In this document: one piece after another, positions 25,436 to 34,100 of the stretch
Layout of the letters: the number at the start of each line of letters is the position of its first letter
Position numbering within the stretch: position 1 is the stretch's first letter
Origin: Duncaniella muris
GTDB taxonomy: Bacteria; Bacteroidota; Bacteroidia; Bacteroidales; Muribaculaceae
Length of the DNA: 64,000 nt
Reading direction: 5' to 3'
Assembly: GCF_003024805.1 (NCBI RefSeq)
Contig: NZ_PUEC01000009.1
Location: 1-64,000 of the forward strand
Program-made: the position numbers and the translations under genes
The notes under the pieces: generated by a model
Database searches by the model: none
Seen by the model: the letters and a program-made list of their open reading frames with translations, nothing else
What the model was told of the DNA's origin: nothing

Positions 25436-26767
25436 ATGGAACTTAAATCTAAACTCCTGTCTCTCTCCCTGTTACTTGCTGCCGGATTTTCGGCTCAGGC
25501 CGAATTCAAGCAGTTTCCTGACGGAAGCCCGGTGCCGGCGTGGTTCAACGACGCGCATCAGCCGGAGCTCAACTCTCTCGGAAAGCAATATGTGGTGACC
25601 GAACATGGTGTGGTCAATGACAGCACCGTCATCCAGACCGAACGTATTCAGGCTGTCATTGATCTCGCAGCTCAGAATGGCGGAGGTGTGGTTGTGATCC
25701 CTGAAGGCACTTTCCTCAGCGGTTCGCTCTTTTTCAAGCCGTCTACCCATCTGCATCTTCTCAAAGGAGGCAAACTGAAAGGCAGCGATGCGATAACCCA
25801 CTATGAGATTGTCAAGACCCGTCTCGAAGGACAGACTCTCGACTATTTCGCAGCTCTGATCAATGCCGACAACTGCAATGGTTTTACCATCACCGGTGAA
25901 GGCACTATCGACGGCAACGGCCACCGTTTCTATGACGAATTCTGGCTTCGCCGCAAGGTCAACAAAAAGTGTACCAACCTGGAGGCTCTTCGTCCGCGTA
26001 TGGTCTATATTTCCAACTCCAAGGATGTGACAGTGGGCGGCGTGCGCATGGTCAACTCAGGTTTCTGGACCAATCATCTTTACAACTGCGAACGAGTGAA
26101 ATATCTCGGCGTGACCATCCTTGCTCCGACTGACGGCTATCCCAAAGGCCCCAGCACCGACGCAATTGACATGGATGTCTGCAACGATGTTCTGATCAGC
26201 CAGTGCTACATGAACGTCAATGACGACGGTGTATGTCTCAAAGGTGGCAAAGGAACTTATGTCGACACTATTCCCGGCAACGGTCCTGTTACCAATGTCA
26301 TCATCGACCGCTGCACTTTCGGCAAGACAAATGCCGGCGTGACTTTCGGCAGCGAGGCCTGGGACTGCTCCAATGTCATAATGAAAGACTGCAAGTTTGA
26401 AGACACCTACCATGTGCTTCTTTTCAAGATGCGTCCCGACACCCCGCAGCAGTATCGTAATGTTCTGATTGACGGAGCCACAGGCCGTGTGCGCACAGCT
26501 CTTGAAGTACAGACCTGGCGCCAGTTCTTCAACAAGGTTGAGCGCGATCCGATGCCTGAGTCGGGAGTGGACAATGTTGTGTTCCGCAACGGACATCTCG
26601 AATGCACCCGCGATTTCTACCGTCAGGGACAAGGCGACTTCTACACCCTCAAGAACTTCATCTTCCGCGACATCTGGGCCACTGATCCCGCCGGTGGAGC
26701 ATTCGACACCAGCGGCATTCAGGACTGCATCATCCAGAACGTCACCATCAACGATGTGAAAAGATAA
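25436..26767 (+). CDS. Glycoside hydrolase family 28 (polygalacturonase-like)
   Basis: A predicted 443-residue secreted enzyme. The ATG at 25436 begins a signal peptide (MELKSKLLSLSLLLAAGFSA, QAEF); the open frame from 25292 precedes the promoter box and is not translated. The right-handed beta-helix has GH28 blocks STDAIDMD, NVNDDGVCLKGG (catalytic Asp pair) and FKMRPDT (in place of RIK). At the usual GHG position it reads TNAGVTFGSE, lacking the usual His. The likely substrate is pectin or rhamnogalacturonan fragments in the periplasm. It is a clear paralogue of the GH28 half of 39731-42010. Single-gene transcript with a strong terminator after it. Confidence 0.9.
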   Translation: MELKSKLLSLSLLLAAGFSAQAEFKQFPDGSPVPAWFNDAHQPELNSLGKQYVVTEHGVVNDSTVIQTERIQAVIDLAAQNGGGVVVIPEGTFLSGSLFFKPSTHLHLLKGGKLKGSDAITHYEIVKTRLEGQTLDYFAALINADNCNGFTITGEGTIDGNGHRFYDEFWLRRKVNKKCTNLEALRPRMVYISNSKDVTVGGVRMVNSGFWTNHLYNCERVKYLGVTILAPTDGYPKGPSTDAIDMDVCNDVLISQCYMNVNDDGVCLKGGKGTYVDTIPGNGPVTNVIIDRCTFGKTNAGVTFGSEAWDCSNVIMKDCKFEDTYHVLLFKMRPDTPQQYRNVLIDGATGRVRTALEVQTWRQFFNKVERDPMPESGVDNVVFRNGHLECTRDFYRQGQGDFYTLKNFIFRDIWATDPAGGAFDTSGIQDCIIQNVTINDVKR

Positions 26768-26785
26768 ACCGTTCCGATAACGAAT

Positions 26786-26831
26786 AAAAAGCAAACAGGC
26801 TGTGCACACGCGCACAGCCTGTTTGCTTTTT
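26786..26831. terminator. Bidirectional terminator between GH28 and tyrA
   Basis: A perfect 20-bp stem (26786-26805 with 26812-26831) with a 6-nt loop, flanked by A and T runs so that both strands end in U-rich tracts. It serves the convergent GH28 gene and the aromatic amino-acid operon. Confidence 0.92.
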
Positions 26832-26847
26832 ATAAGGAGCTAAAATG

Positions 26848-27621
26848 TTATTCCACATTCTGGCGGACGCGGGCGAGGTAGGCTTTCATGGCTTCGCTGT
26901 CGTGGCGCTTGATGATGTCAAGAAGTTCAGCCATCTGCGACTGGATTTTCATCAGCTGCTCCGGGGTGTTGGGGTTGAAGAGTATCTCGCTGACAAGGTA
27001 ATCGTCTTCCGACATGAGACCGCGGGCTATCTGCATGTGGCGTTTGAAGGTTGTGCCCGGCGCTTCCTGATGCTTCATCACTCCGGCAAATGCCAGTGTG
27101 GCGGCAAAGGGTATGGAGAGCGAATAGGCTATGGTTTCGTCATGCTCCTTGAATGTATATTCTACGATGTTCAGGTGCAGTCGCGAATATATGTCGCGGA
27201 AGAAGATCTTGCCGAGGTGGTCTCCTTCGCTGATGATGATGGCGTTTTCGTTGCTCAGATTGCTGAGTGAGGCGAATGTCGGGCCGAACATCGGATGGGT
27301 GCTGACATAGGGGTGTCCGCATCCGGCGTAGAACTCAGGCAGACCTGTCTTGACTGAGGCTATATCGCTGATTATGCACGATTTTGAAAGGTAGGGGAGC
27401 ACGGCCTTGAAGGCATCAAGGGTGTACTTCACGGTGGAAGCGTTGATAACGAGCTGCGGGTCGAATTCCCTGACTTCTTCAAGCTCTTTGAAGCGCTGGG
27501 CGTTGAATGTGAAGCGCAGGCGTTTGGGGTCTGGATCATAGACGGCTACATCATGATCGAATGAAAGCAGGTCGCAAAAGAAACTGCCCATTTTCCCTGC
27601 TCCGAGAATCAGAATTTTCAT
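26848..27621 (-). CDS. tyrA: Prephenate dehydrogenase
   Basis: Oxidatively decarboxylates prephenate to 4-hydroxyphenylpyruvate, the Tyr branch. The start at 27621 places the Rossmann fold at the N terminus (MKILILGAGKMGSFFCDLL, GxGxxG); 27642 adds only seven residues. It is 257 residues. Dehydrogenase-domain signatures are VSTHPMFGPTF and the helical C-terminal half. No fused chorismate mutase or ACT domain: the mutase is fused to the DAHP synthase next door. It is the last gene of the attenuator-controlled operon and ends at a strong terminator. Confidence 0.93.
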   Translation of the reverse strand: MKILILGAGKMGSFFCDLLSFDHDVAVYDPDPKRLRFTFNAQRFKELEEVREFDPQLVINASTVKYTLDAFKAVLPYLSKSCIISDIASVKTGLPEFYAGCGHPYVSTHPMFGPTFASLSNLSNENAIIISEGDHLGKIFFRDIYSRLHLNIVEYTFKEHDETIAYSLSIPFAATLAFAGVMKHQEAPGTTFKRHMQIARGLMSEDDYLVSEILFNPNTPEQLMKIQSQMAELLDIIKRHDSEAMKAYLARVRQNVE

Positions 27622-27651
27622 TATCTTGTGAGGAGGCTTCAAAAGAGTTTC

Positions 27652-28719
27652 TTATTTGTTGATTTCTACCTGAAGACGTACAGATTCCTCGTGGATGGCC
27701 GAAAGGATCGAGCGCATGAATTCTTCTCCGATGCCCATTGATTTGGCTGCAAGGATTCGGGTGCTCATCACATCGCCGTAACGATTGGGCTGGACCACAG
27801 GCATGTTGTGGTCACGTTTGTAAGTGCCGATCTCGCGGGAGATGTTCATTCGCTTGGCGAGCACTTCAAGCAGTTCATTGTCGAGCTGGTCGATCTGACG
27901 GCGCAGTTGCACAAGGCTTTCGGCAGGAGCCGGAGCATCACGGTAGACGAGGTTGTCGAGAATCACACTGAGCACTTCAGGTGTGATCTGTTGGTTCTTG
28001 TCACTCCAGGCACAGTCGGGGTTGCAGTGACTCTCGATGATCAGGCCGTCAAAGCCCATGTCGAGCGCCTGCTGAGAGAGTGAGGCGATAAGTTCGCGCT
28101 TGCCTCCGATGTGACTCGGATCACAGATGATGGGGATCTGCGGATAGCGGATGCGGAGTTCGAGAGGAATGCGCCACTGGGGATGGTTGCGGTAGATGTG
28201 TTCGCCATATGTAGAGAATCCGCGATGGATCACACCGAGGCGGGTGATGCCTGCGTTGTAAAGGCGTTCAAGTGCGCCGATCCATAGCTCAAGATCCGGA
28301 TTGACAGGATTTTTTACAAGCACTGGAATGTCACGGCCGCTTTCGCGGAGCACATCGGCGATCTCCTGCATTGCAAACGGGTTGGCCGATGTGCGGGCTC
28401 CGATCCAGAGAAGGTCCAGGTCATATTCAAGCGCGGCTTCGACATGGCTGCGGTTTGCAACCTCAGTCGAGATCTTCATGCCGGTTTCCTTGCGGACTTT
28501 ATTGAGCCATGCGAGTCCGGGGACGCCTACACCCTCGAATCCGCCGGGCTTGGTTCGGGGTTTCCAGATGCCGGCTCGGTAGATTTTCACTCCTTTGCGT
28601 GCAAGCTGGGTGGCTGTTTCGAGCACTTGTTCTTCTGTTTCGGCGCTGCAGGGGCCTGAGATTATAATGGGTTTTGAGAGTTCTACTCCGTCAATTGCGA
28701 GCGGTTGAATATTTTCCAT
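27652..28719 (-). CDS. Bifunctional DAHP synthase / chorismate mutase
   Basis: A 355-residue fusion. Residues about 1-260 are a type I-beta 3-deoxy-7-phosphoheptulonate synthase (IISGPCSAE, YRAGIWKPRTKPGGFEGVG, ICDPSHIGGKR). Residues about 265-355 are an AroQ-type helical chorismate mutase (VQLRRQIDQLDNELLEVLAKRMNISREIG... YKRDHNMPVVQ). The N-terminal part makes the first intermediate of the shikimate pathway; the C-terminal part converts chorismate to prephenate. In related fusions the mutase domain also gives prephenate feedback to the synthase. It lies between the aminotransferase and tyrA. Confidence 0.95.
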   Translation of the reverse strand: MENIQPLAIDGVELSKPIIISGPCSAETEEQVLETATQLARKGVKIYRAGIWKPRTKPGGFEGVGVPGLAWLNKVRKETGMKISTEVANRSHVEAALEYDLDLLWIGARTSANPFAMQEIADVLRESGRDIPVLVKNPVNPDLELWIGALERLYNAGITRLGVIHRGFSTYGEHIYRNHPQWRIPLELRIRYPQIPIICDPSHIGGKRELIASLSQQALDMGFDGLIIESHCNPDCAWSDKNQQITPEVLSVILDNLVYRDAPAPAESLVQLRRQIDQLDNELLEVLAKRMNISREIGTYKRDHNMPVVQPNRYGDVMSTRILAAKSMGIGEEFMRSILSAIHEESVRLQVEINK

Positions 28720-28761
28720 GACTGTTGTTGTGTATAGAGGTGTGTGGGTTAGTATATTATC

Positions 28762-29931
28762 TTATTTCTGGCTGTCGAGCGCAAGAATTCGCTGCAGGGC
28801 TTCCTTCATTCGGTCTTCTGTGGCGCAGAGCGAGATGCGTATATAGCGTTCGCCGTTTGATCCGAAGATAAATCCGGGAGTGAGGAATACTTTAGCCTCT
28901 TTGAGCAGACGGTCGGCAAGAGTTTCTGATGTCACATCCGGATCGTTGATGCGTCCCCAGAGGAAGAGGCCTTTCTGCGATGGGTCGAATGAACATCCGA
29001 GGGCAGTCATGAGCTCCTCGGCCACTTTGCGGCGAGAACCGTAGAGGGCATTGACTTCGTCATACCAGCTTTGGTCTGCTTCAAGAGCCTTGGTGGCGGC
29101 AAGCATGAGCGGCTTGAACTGTCCGGAGTCTATGTTGCTCTTGACTTTCAGTATCCAGGAAATGAATGTGGGGTTTGAAGCTGCCATGCCCACACGCCAG
29201 CCAGGCATGTTGTGGCTCTTGCTGAGCGAATTCATTTCAATAGCTATCTCCTTGGCTCCCGGCACCTGAAGAATGCTCATCGGATGATCGTTGAGGATGA
29301 AAGAGTAGGGGTTGTCATTCACTATCACTATGCCGTGTTTCTTGCCGAAAGCAATGGCTTTCTCAAACGTCTCCATTCTGGCTGCTGCGCCTGTCGGCAT
29401 GTGGGGATAGTTGAGCCACATGAGTTTTATGCGATCAAGAGGAAGCTTCTCAAGAACCTCGAAATCGGGCTGCCATCCGCTTTCCTCTTTGAGATCATAA
29501 CTGAAGATTTCGGCTCCCACAAGGCGGCTGATAGAAGAATAGGTAGGATAGCCGGGGTTGGGAACGAGTACTCCGTCGCCAGGATTCAGAAAGGCCAGTG
29601 AGATATGAGTCACAGCTTCTTTAGATCCGATCAGCGGCTGAATCTCTGATTTGGGATCAAGTTCGACACCATACCACTTTCTGTACCATCCCGCAAAAGC
29701 CTGGCGGAGTTCCGGCAGGCCTACGTGTGGCTGATAGCCGTGATTATCGGGGGCTTGCAATGCAGCTGCCATAGTGTCGATCACATCTTTGTGAGGCGGA
29801 CGGTCTGGGCCTCCGATGCCGAGCGAGATGACATCGTGTCCGGCGGCTTTCATTGCGGCCACTTCCTTGAGTTTGGTTGAGAAGTAATATTCCTTTATGT
29901 TTTCAACTCTTTGAGAGGGGCGGATTTCCAT
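28762..29931 (-). CDS. PLP-dependent aminotransferase, probably aromatic amino-acid specific
   Basis: A 389-residue class I/II (fold type I) aminotransferase. The PLP lysine is in SLSKSHNMPGWRVGM. Other family blocks are VPNPGYPTYSS, LNYPHMPTGA, NDNPYSFIL and the C-terminal YIRISLCA. The fold class includes aspartate, LL-diaminopimelate and aromatic aminotransferases. Location between pheA and the DAHP synthase/chorismate mutase makes transamination of phenylpyruvate and hydroxyphenylpyruvate to Phe and Tyr the likely job. That assignment rests on context. Confidence 0.92.
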   Translation of the reverse strand: MEIRPSQRVENIKEYYFSTKLKEVAAMKAAGHDVISLGIGGPDRPPHKDVIDTMAAALQAPDNHGYQPHVGLPELRQAFAGWYRKWYGVELDPKSEIQPLIGSKEAVTHISLAFLNPGDGVLVPNPGYPTYSSISRLVGAEIFSYDLKEESGWQPDFEVLEKLPLDRIKLMWLNYPHMPTGAAARMETFEKAIAFGKKHGIVIVNDNPYSFILNDHPMSILQVPGAKEIAIEMNSLSKSHNMPGWRVGMAASNPTFISWILKVKSNIDSGQFKPLMLAATKALEADQSWYDEVNALYGSRRKVAEELMTALGCSFDPSQKGLFLWGRINDPDVTSETLADRLLKEAKVFLTPGFIFGSNGERYIRISLCATEDRMKEALQRILALDSQK

Positions 29932-30008
29932 CGTAATCTAAATTTATTGAGAGATCAGCCGGCGCAGTTTCCCAGAGTCGGCTTTGAACTGAATTATAGT
30001 CTGTCGGA

Positions 30009-30854
30009 TTAATGTGTCATTTGGGCTTCGGCATATTCTCCGAGCACTTTAAGATCTTTGATCAGAGGCCTGACGGCTTCCATTGCCTGATGATAGCGCA
30101 CGAGGCTGTCAAAAGTGAAATCAACATAGAACCGGTATTCCCACTCGCGGCCTATTATAGGCATCGACTGTATTTTGGAGAGATTGATATCGAAAAACGA
30201 GAGTATGGTCAGAATTTTCGACAGCGCTCCTTGTGTGTGGGGGGTGGTGAATACGATCGAGGCTTTGTTGATGTCTCTTTCCGCAGGTCCGTATTCTGCT
30301 GCGAGCAGCGGATCTGCCAGAATAAGGAATCGGGTGAAGTTGCGTTTGTTGGTCTCGATCCCTTTTTCAAGTATGTTGAGTCCGTAGAGATTGGCGGCAT
30401 ATTCTCCACAGACCGCTGCGTGGCCTGTCAGATTTCCTTCGGCTATCTCTTTGGCGCTTCCGGCTGTGTCAAGGCGCTCTACGATTTTGAGGTTGGGATG
30501 GCGGCGAAGAAACTGTTCGCATTGCATGAGAGCCATAGGGTGGGAGTTGACCTCCGACAATTCGTCAATAGTCTGTCCGGGAAGAGAGGCTATCACGTGT
30601 GATATTCGGAGTTTCAGCTCTCCGATGATCGAGAGATTGCTCTGACGCAGCAGTTCGTGGTTCTGCAGGAGGCTGCCGGCTATTGTGTTTTCAATCGCCA
30701 TTATTCCGAAGAGTGACGCATCGTTAGCCAGAGTCTCGAACATGGCCGGAAACGTTTCGCATGCCACTGTCTGTATTTCTTCTCCGTTGAAGTAGAGGTG
30801 TGCGGCGGCATCGTGATAGCAGCCGGCTACTCCCTGGATTGTGACCTTTTTCAT
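30009..30854 (-). CDS. pheA: Prephenate dehydratase
   Basis: Converts prephenate to phenylpyruvate, the Phe branch. It is 281 residues: a periplasmic-binding-protein-like catalytic domain (1-180) with VTIQGVAGCYHDAAA, GIMAIENTIAGSL, SHPMALMQCEQFL and the catalytic Thr block NFTRFLIL, then an ACT domain (about 195-281; INLSKIQSMPIIGREWEYRFYVDF) that binds Phe for feedback control. First structural gene of the operon, 20 bases after the attenuator T run. Together with its three downstream genes it covers every step from DAHP synthase and chorismate mutase to Phe and Tyr except the common shikimate steps. Confidence 0.96.
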   Translation of the reverse strand: MKKVTIQGVAGCYHDAAAHLYFNGEEIQTVACETFPAMFETLANDASLFGIMAIENTIAGSLLQNHELLRQSNLSIIGELKLRISHVIASLPGQTIDELSEVNSHPMALMQCEQFLRRHPNLKIVERLDTAGSAKEIAEGNLTGHAAVCGEYAANLYGLNILEKGIETNKRNFTRFLILADPLLAAEYGPAERDINKASIVFTTPHTQGALSKILTILSFFDINLSKIQSMPIIGREWEYRFYVDFTFDSLVRYHQAMEAVRPLIKDLKVLGEYAEAQMTH

Positions 30855-30870
30855 TGTCGGTTATGATAAT

Positions 30871-30904
30871 TAAAAAATCCCGTTTTCACATTGGAGAACG
30901 GGAT
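30871..30904 (-). terminator. Attenuator terminator hairpin upstream of pheA
   Basis: On the minus strand ATCCCGTT (30904-30897) pairs with AACGGGAT (30884-30877) across a 12-nt loop, followed by a T run. It lies between the leader peptide and pheA, so it acts inside the operon leader. Its 5' arm can pair instead with 30965-30957 (antiterminator). Confidence 0.88.
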
Positions 30905-30965
30905 CGTTATTCGATATTATAAAAATTAGTCTGATGCAAAAAAATCACACATGCAAATCCCGTTC
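30896..30965 (-). promoter_or_regulatory. Antiterminator pairing region of the pheA leader
   Basis: GAACGGGAT (30965-30957), starting at the base directly after the leader-peptide stop codon, is perfectly complementary over 9 bp to ATCCCGTTC (30904-30896), which contains the 5' arm of the terminator. The two pairings exclude each other. A ribosome stalled on Phe/Tyr codons would leave the first segment free and favour read-through. A ribosome reaching the stop codon would cover it and favour termination. Confidence 0.85.
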
Positions 30966-31022
30966 TTATTTTTTGTCAAAATAAAAATAATAAAAATAGG
31001 AGTATGCGTAAAATCGCTTCAT
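30966..31022 (-). CDS. Phe/Tyr-rich attenuation leader peptide
   Basis: A short minus-strand reading frame ATG...TAA of 18 codons, MKRFYAYSYFYYFYFDKK. Four Phe and six Tyr make 10 of 18 residues, eight of them in residues 7-15. It starts about 30 bases after the predicted transcription start and ends directly at the antiterminator segment. It precedes the operon that makes Phe and Tyr. This composition and placement are those of a classic leader peptide (compare pheL, trpL of enteric bacteria). No Shine-Dalgarno is seen, as is usual in Bacteroidota. Translation itself is inferred. Confidence 0.88.
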   Translation of the reverse strand: MKRFYAYSYFYYFYFDKK

Positions 31023-31059
31023 GTCTGATTCTGAAAAATTATTTTTGAAATCTTTGCCA

Positions 31060-31091
31060 CAAAAATAGGCATTCTTAGAGGAACGGCCAAA
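31060..31091 (-). promoter_or_regulatory. Promoter of the phe/tyr operon
   Basis: Minus strand: -33 TTTG (31091-31088), 20-nt spacer, -7 TATTTTTG (31067-31060). Perfect Bacteroides-type promoter. It lies in the gap after the AddA-like gene stop (31177). Predicted start is near 31055. The remainder of the 322-base gap 30855-31176 is taken by the leader described here. Confidence 0.82.
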
Positions 31092-31176
31092 TAAAATTTA
31101 ATAAAATTAATGTGCGGAACTGTAAAAATGTTATATTTTTGCTGTTTTTTCAAGAAAATAGCAATATTTTGCTCTG

Positions 31177-34100
31177 TCAGACAGCAAATTCAACTATTTC
31201 GCCACTGTCGAGATAGTAAAGATAGGCACGGAGATTCTGATATCCGAGTTCCGCGAGCAGACGGGCGTATTCTATCAGCTGCCGGCGATATTTGCCTGCC
31301 GGCTGCGATCCGCTTTTGAAATCGATGATGTCGATATGGCCGTCGGCGGTCCACACCACGCGGTCAGGGCGTCGTGATTCTGACGGAGATAGAACCACAG
31401 GTCGCTCTATCAGCAGCCGCGTGTAGCCGTCGAACCATCGGGCCGCCCGCGGATCCTTTACCCTGCTCTCTATGATCGCGTGGATTTCCTCAATATCCGC
31501 CTCTGTCAGTTCTTTTGCTTTTTTTGAATGGCGCAGATTATTGACTGCCACCGGAACATCTGCCACCGTGCGTATTGCAGCCATTGTGTCATGAAGCATT
31601 ATGCCGCGGTCGCGGGCATCTTCGATATTGTAATATTTCTCTTCGAGATGCGTATTGTCCCAGAACGAACGGTGTGACTTGGAGTCGTAGCAATCCACTT
31701 CAAGCAGTCTTGATGGAGTGAGAGACGTTTTCTCCGCATGTTCTTCTGTCGATTTGACCGATGGCTGGCCGAGAGTGATCAGGCTGTCGGCCAGCGAGAA
31801 TGACGTGAATGGCGATTGCGAGAGATCGTGAATGCCATTGATCTGTTCGAGACCCCGGCAGAAGGTTGGATCGCACATTGTCAAGGCATTGTAGATGTCA
31901 GGACCTATGCTTGCACCCTTTGCTTCTGGTGAAGTTATGCCTATATGCAACTCATCGACGGCTCTTGTGAAAGCCACATACAGAAGATTGACAGTGTCAA
32001 GTTTTGCCTGGGCTGTCACTTCAGCATACCTGTCGGCAAAGACAGTCCCCTCCATTGACGATGACAGTTTCAGCGGAATCATCGGCGGAATGCAGTCGGT
32101 CGGAACGCCCGGAATTTCATCAATCTCGAACCAGGCGAGTTCCGAATGTGACCCGCTGCTCATCTGGGCGAATGGAATGTGCACGCAGGGATATTCCAGA
32201 CCTTTGGATTTGTGGATGGTCAGGATGTTGAGCGCGCTGTCGTCCTTGGCTCCGGCTACAGCCGATTTGTGGCCTGATTCGTCCCACCACCTCAGGAATG
32301 CTCGTATGTCACCCTGCCCGCGCCCCACGAATTCAGTGACCAGATCCTGAAATGCGGTGAGGTAGAGATTTTCATCACGGCGGCTTTTTTCGGGAACGAA
32401 ATTGACAATGATGTTCTCGACCAGGGATACGAGGTCGATTGAAGTCGGGCTCTGACCGGTTGATCCGGACTCTTTCTTAGGGTCAGCCATTTCGCTGACG
32501 GTATTTCCCTCTGCACGTAAAGCGAGATCAAGAGCGGAGGCCGGGGTCATGGCGCTGTCGGTGCGCAGTGATTCGTAACGGTTGATGAGGTTGGCTATCT
32601 CGCGTTGGGTCTTTTTGCGCGGACTTGTAGAGAAATCCGTAGATGAAAGAAGACGCAGTCGGCTCAGAATAAGAGACACCGCAGGAGAGTTGCCGATGAG
32701 AAGCGAGGAGTCTGACACGATCCTGAACACAGGGAACGACGGATCAGCTTTCCTGACATCCTCAAGATGACCGATCACTGCATTTCCTTCATCCCATCGT
32801 CTGACAAGGATAGCAATGTCCCCCGGACGATAGCCCGACATCAGTTGGCGACGCAGTTCCACGGTCAGATTGTCAAGAGCCTCGGTCATCCAGTCTTCTT
32901 TCTTCGTGCCGGAATAGACTTTGACTCTGACATAGCCGCGGTGAGAGAGGTGTTTCGGTGAAATCTGCTGGGCTACATTGGAATATATGTCCTCATATCC
33001 AAGGTTTTTCACCAAAGCGGAGAAAAAAGTGTTATTGAATCTGATAACATCGGCCGATGATCTCCAGTTGGTATTCTCTTCAATGGTATTTCCGCTGATG
33101 ACGGTGCGTCCCTGGGCCATTTCTTCGGTGTGGAGATTGTGCAGCAGGGTGGGGTCGCTGTTTCGGAAGCGGTAGATACATTGCTTTTCATCACCGATGA
33201 CAAGATTGTCGTTATCATAGGCAAGGCTTTCGCTGATCAGTGGCCTGATGTTCTGCCACTGACTGTGGGATGTATCCTGAAATTCATCGATCAGATAATG
33301 CTTGAACCACACTCCGACTCTTTCATAGAGAAACGGAGCGTCTTCGTTGCCTATGATCTTTGCAATAAGCGCGTTGGTGTCACTCAGCAGAATAGTTGAG
33401 TTTTCTTGCCGGAATTTGTCAAGATATGCTGTAAGAGTCGAAAGCATACCCAGCTGATAGAGATTCGCGGCTATGATTTTCAGCGGTCTGACATTTTTTG
33501 CGCAGAATGACATTGATGCCACGGCATTGCTTATCAGCCCGTCGAGTTCCGGTGTGCGTAGCGGCGATGTCTTGCCTTTCTTGACGTATGCCTGCTCTAT
33601 GTCGTCTTCGACCTTGGCTATCGTAGCGGAAAGAGCCTTGCTGTCATAGCCGTTCTTCTGCCATTTGACAAGGGGCTTGTAGACATTCGTCAAGATTATG
33701 TCACGTGATTTTTTGTCATCAATGGCATCTACCGCAGCCTTGCATGCGGCAGCAGTCTGGCGGGTGATTTTGCCTATTATATTATATATGTGGTTCTTGA
33801 AATTGTCAAATTTCTTTTCATCGGCAAAATACTCCATCAACCGGCTCTCATTTTCCCGGAAAACGTCATCAGTGATGTCGTTGATGAATGAAATAAGATC
33901 ACGGTGAATATATGAACTGCGGTTGAATATGTTGAACGTGCGCCCGTCCTCAATCAGATGAGTCATGTAGCTGGAAAGCCAGTTGATGAGATAATTCGTG
34001 CGGGCAGTCTGTTCTCCGTGGTTGAGGTCTTGGAGCAGTTTGTCAACACTCATTCCTATCACACCCTTGTCATCAAGCTCAAGTTCGTAGTTGCCTGACA

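Noticed and set aside
30012-30602. A 196-codon plus-strand frame opposite pheA
   Set aside because: Complement of conserved prephenate dehydratase blocks; no independent signal.
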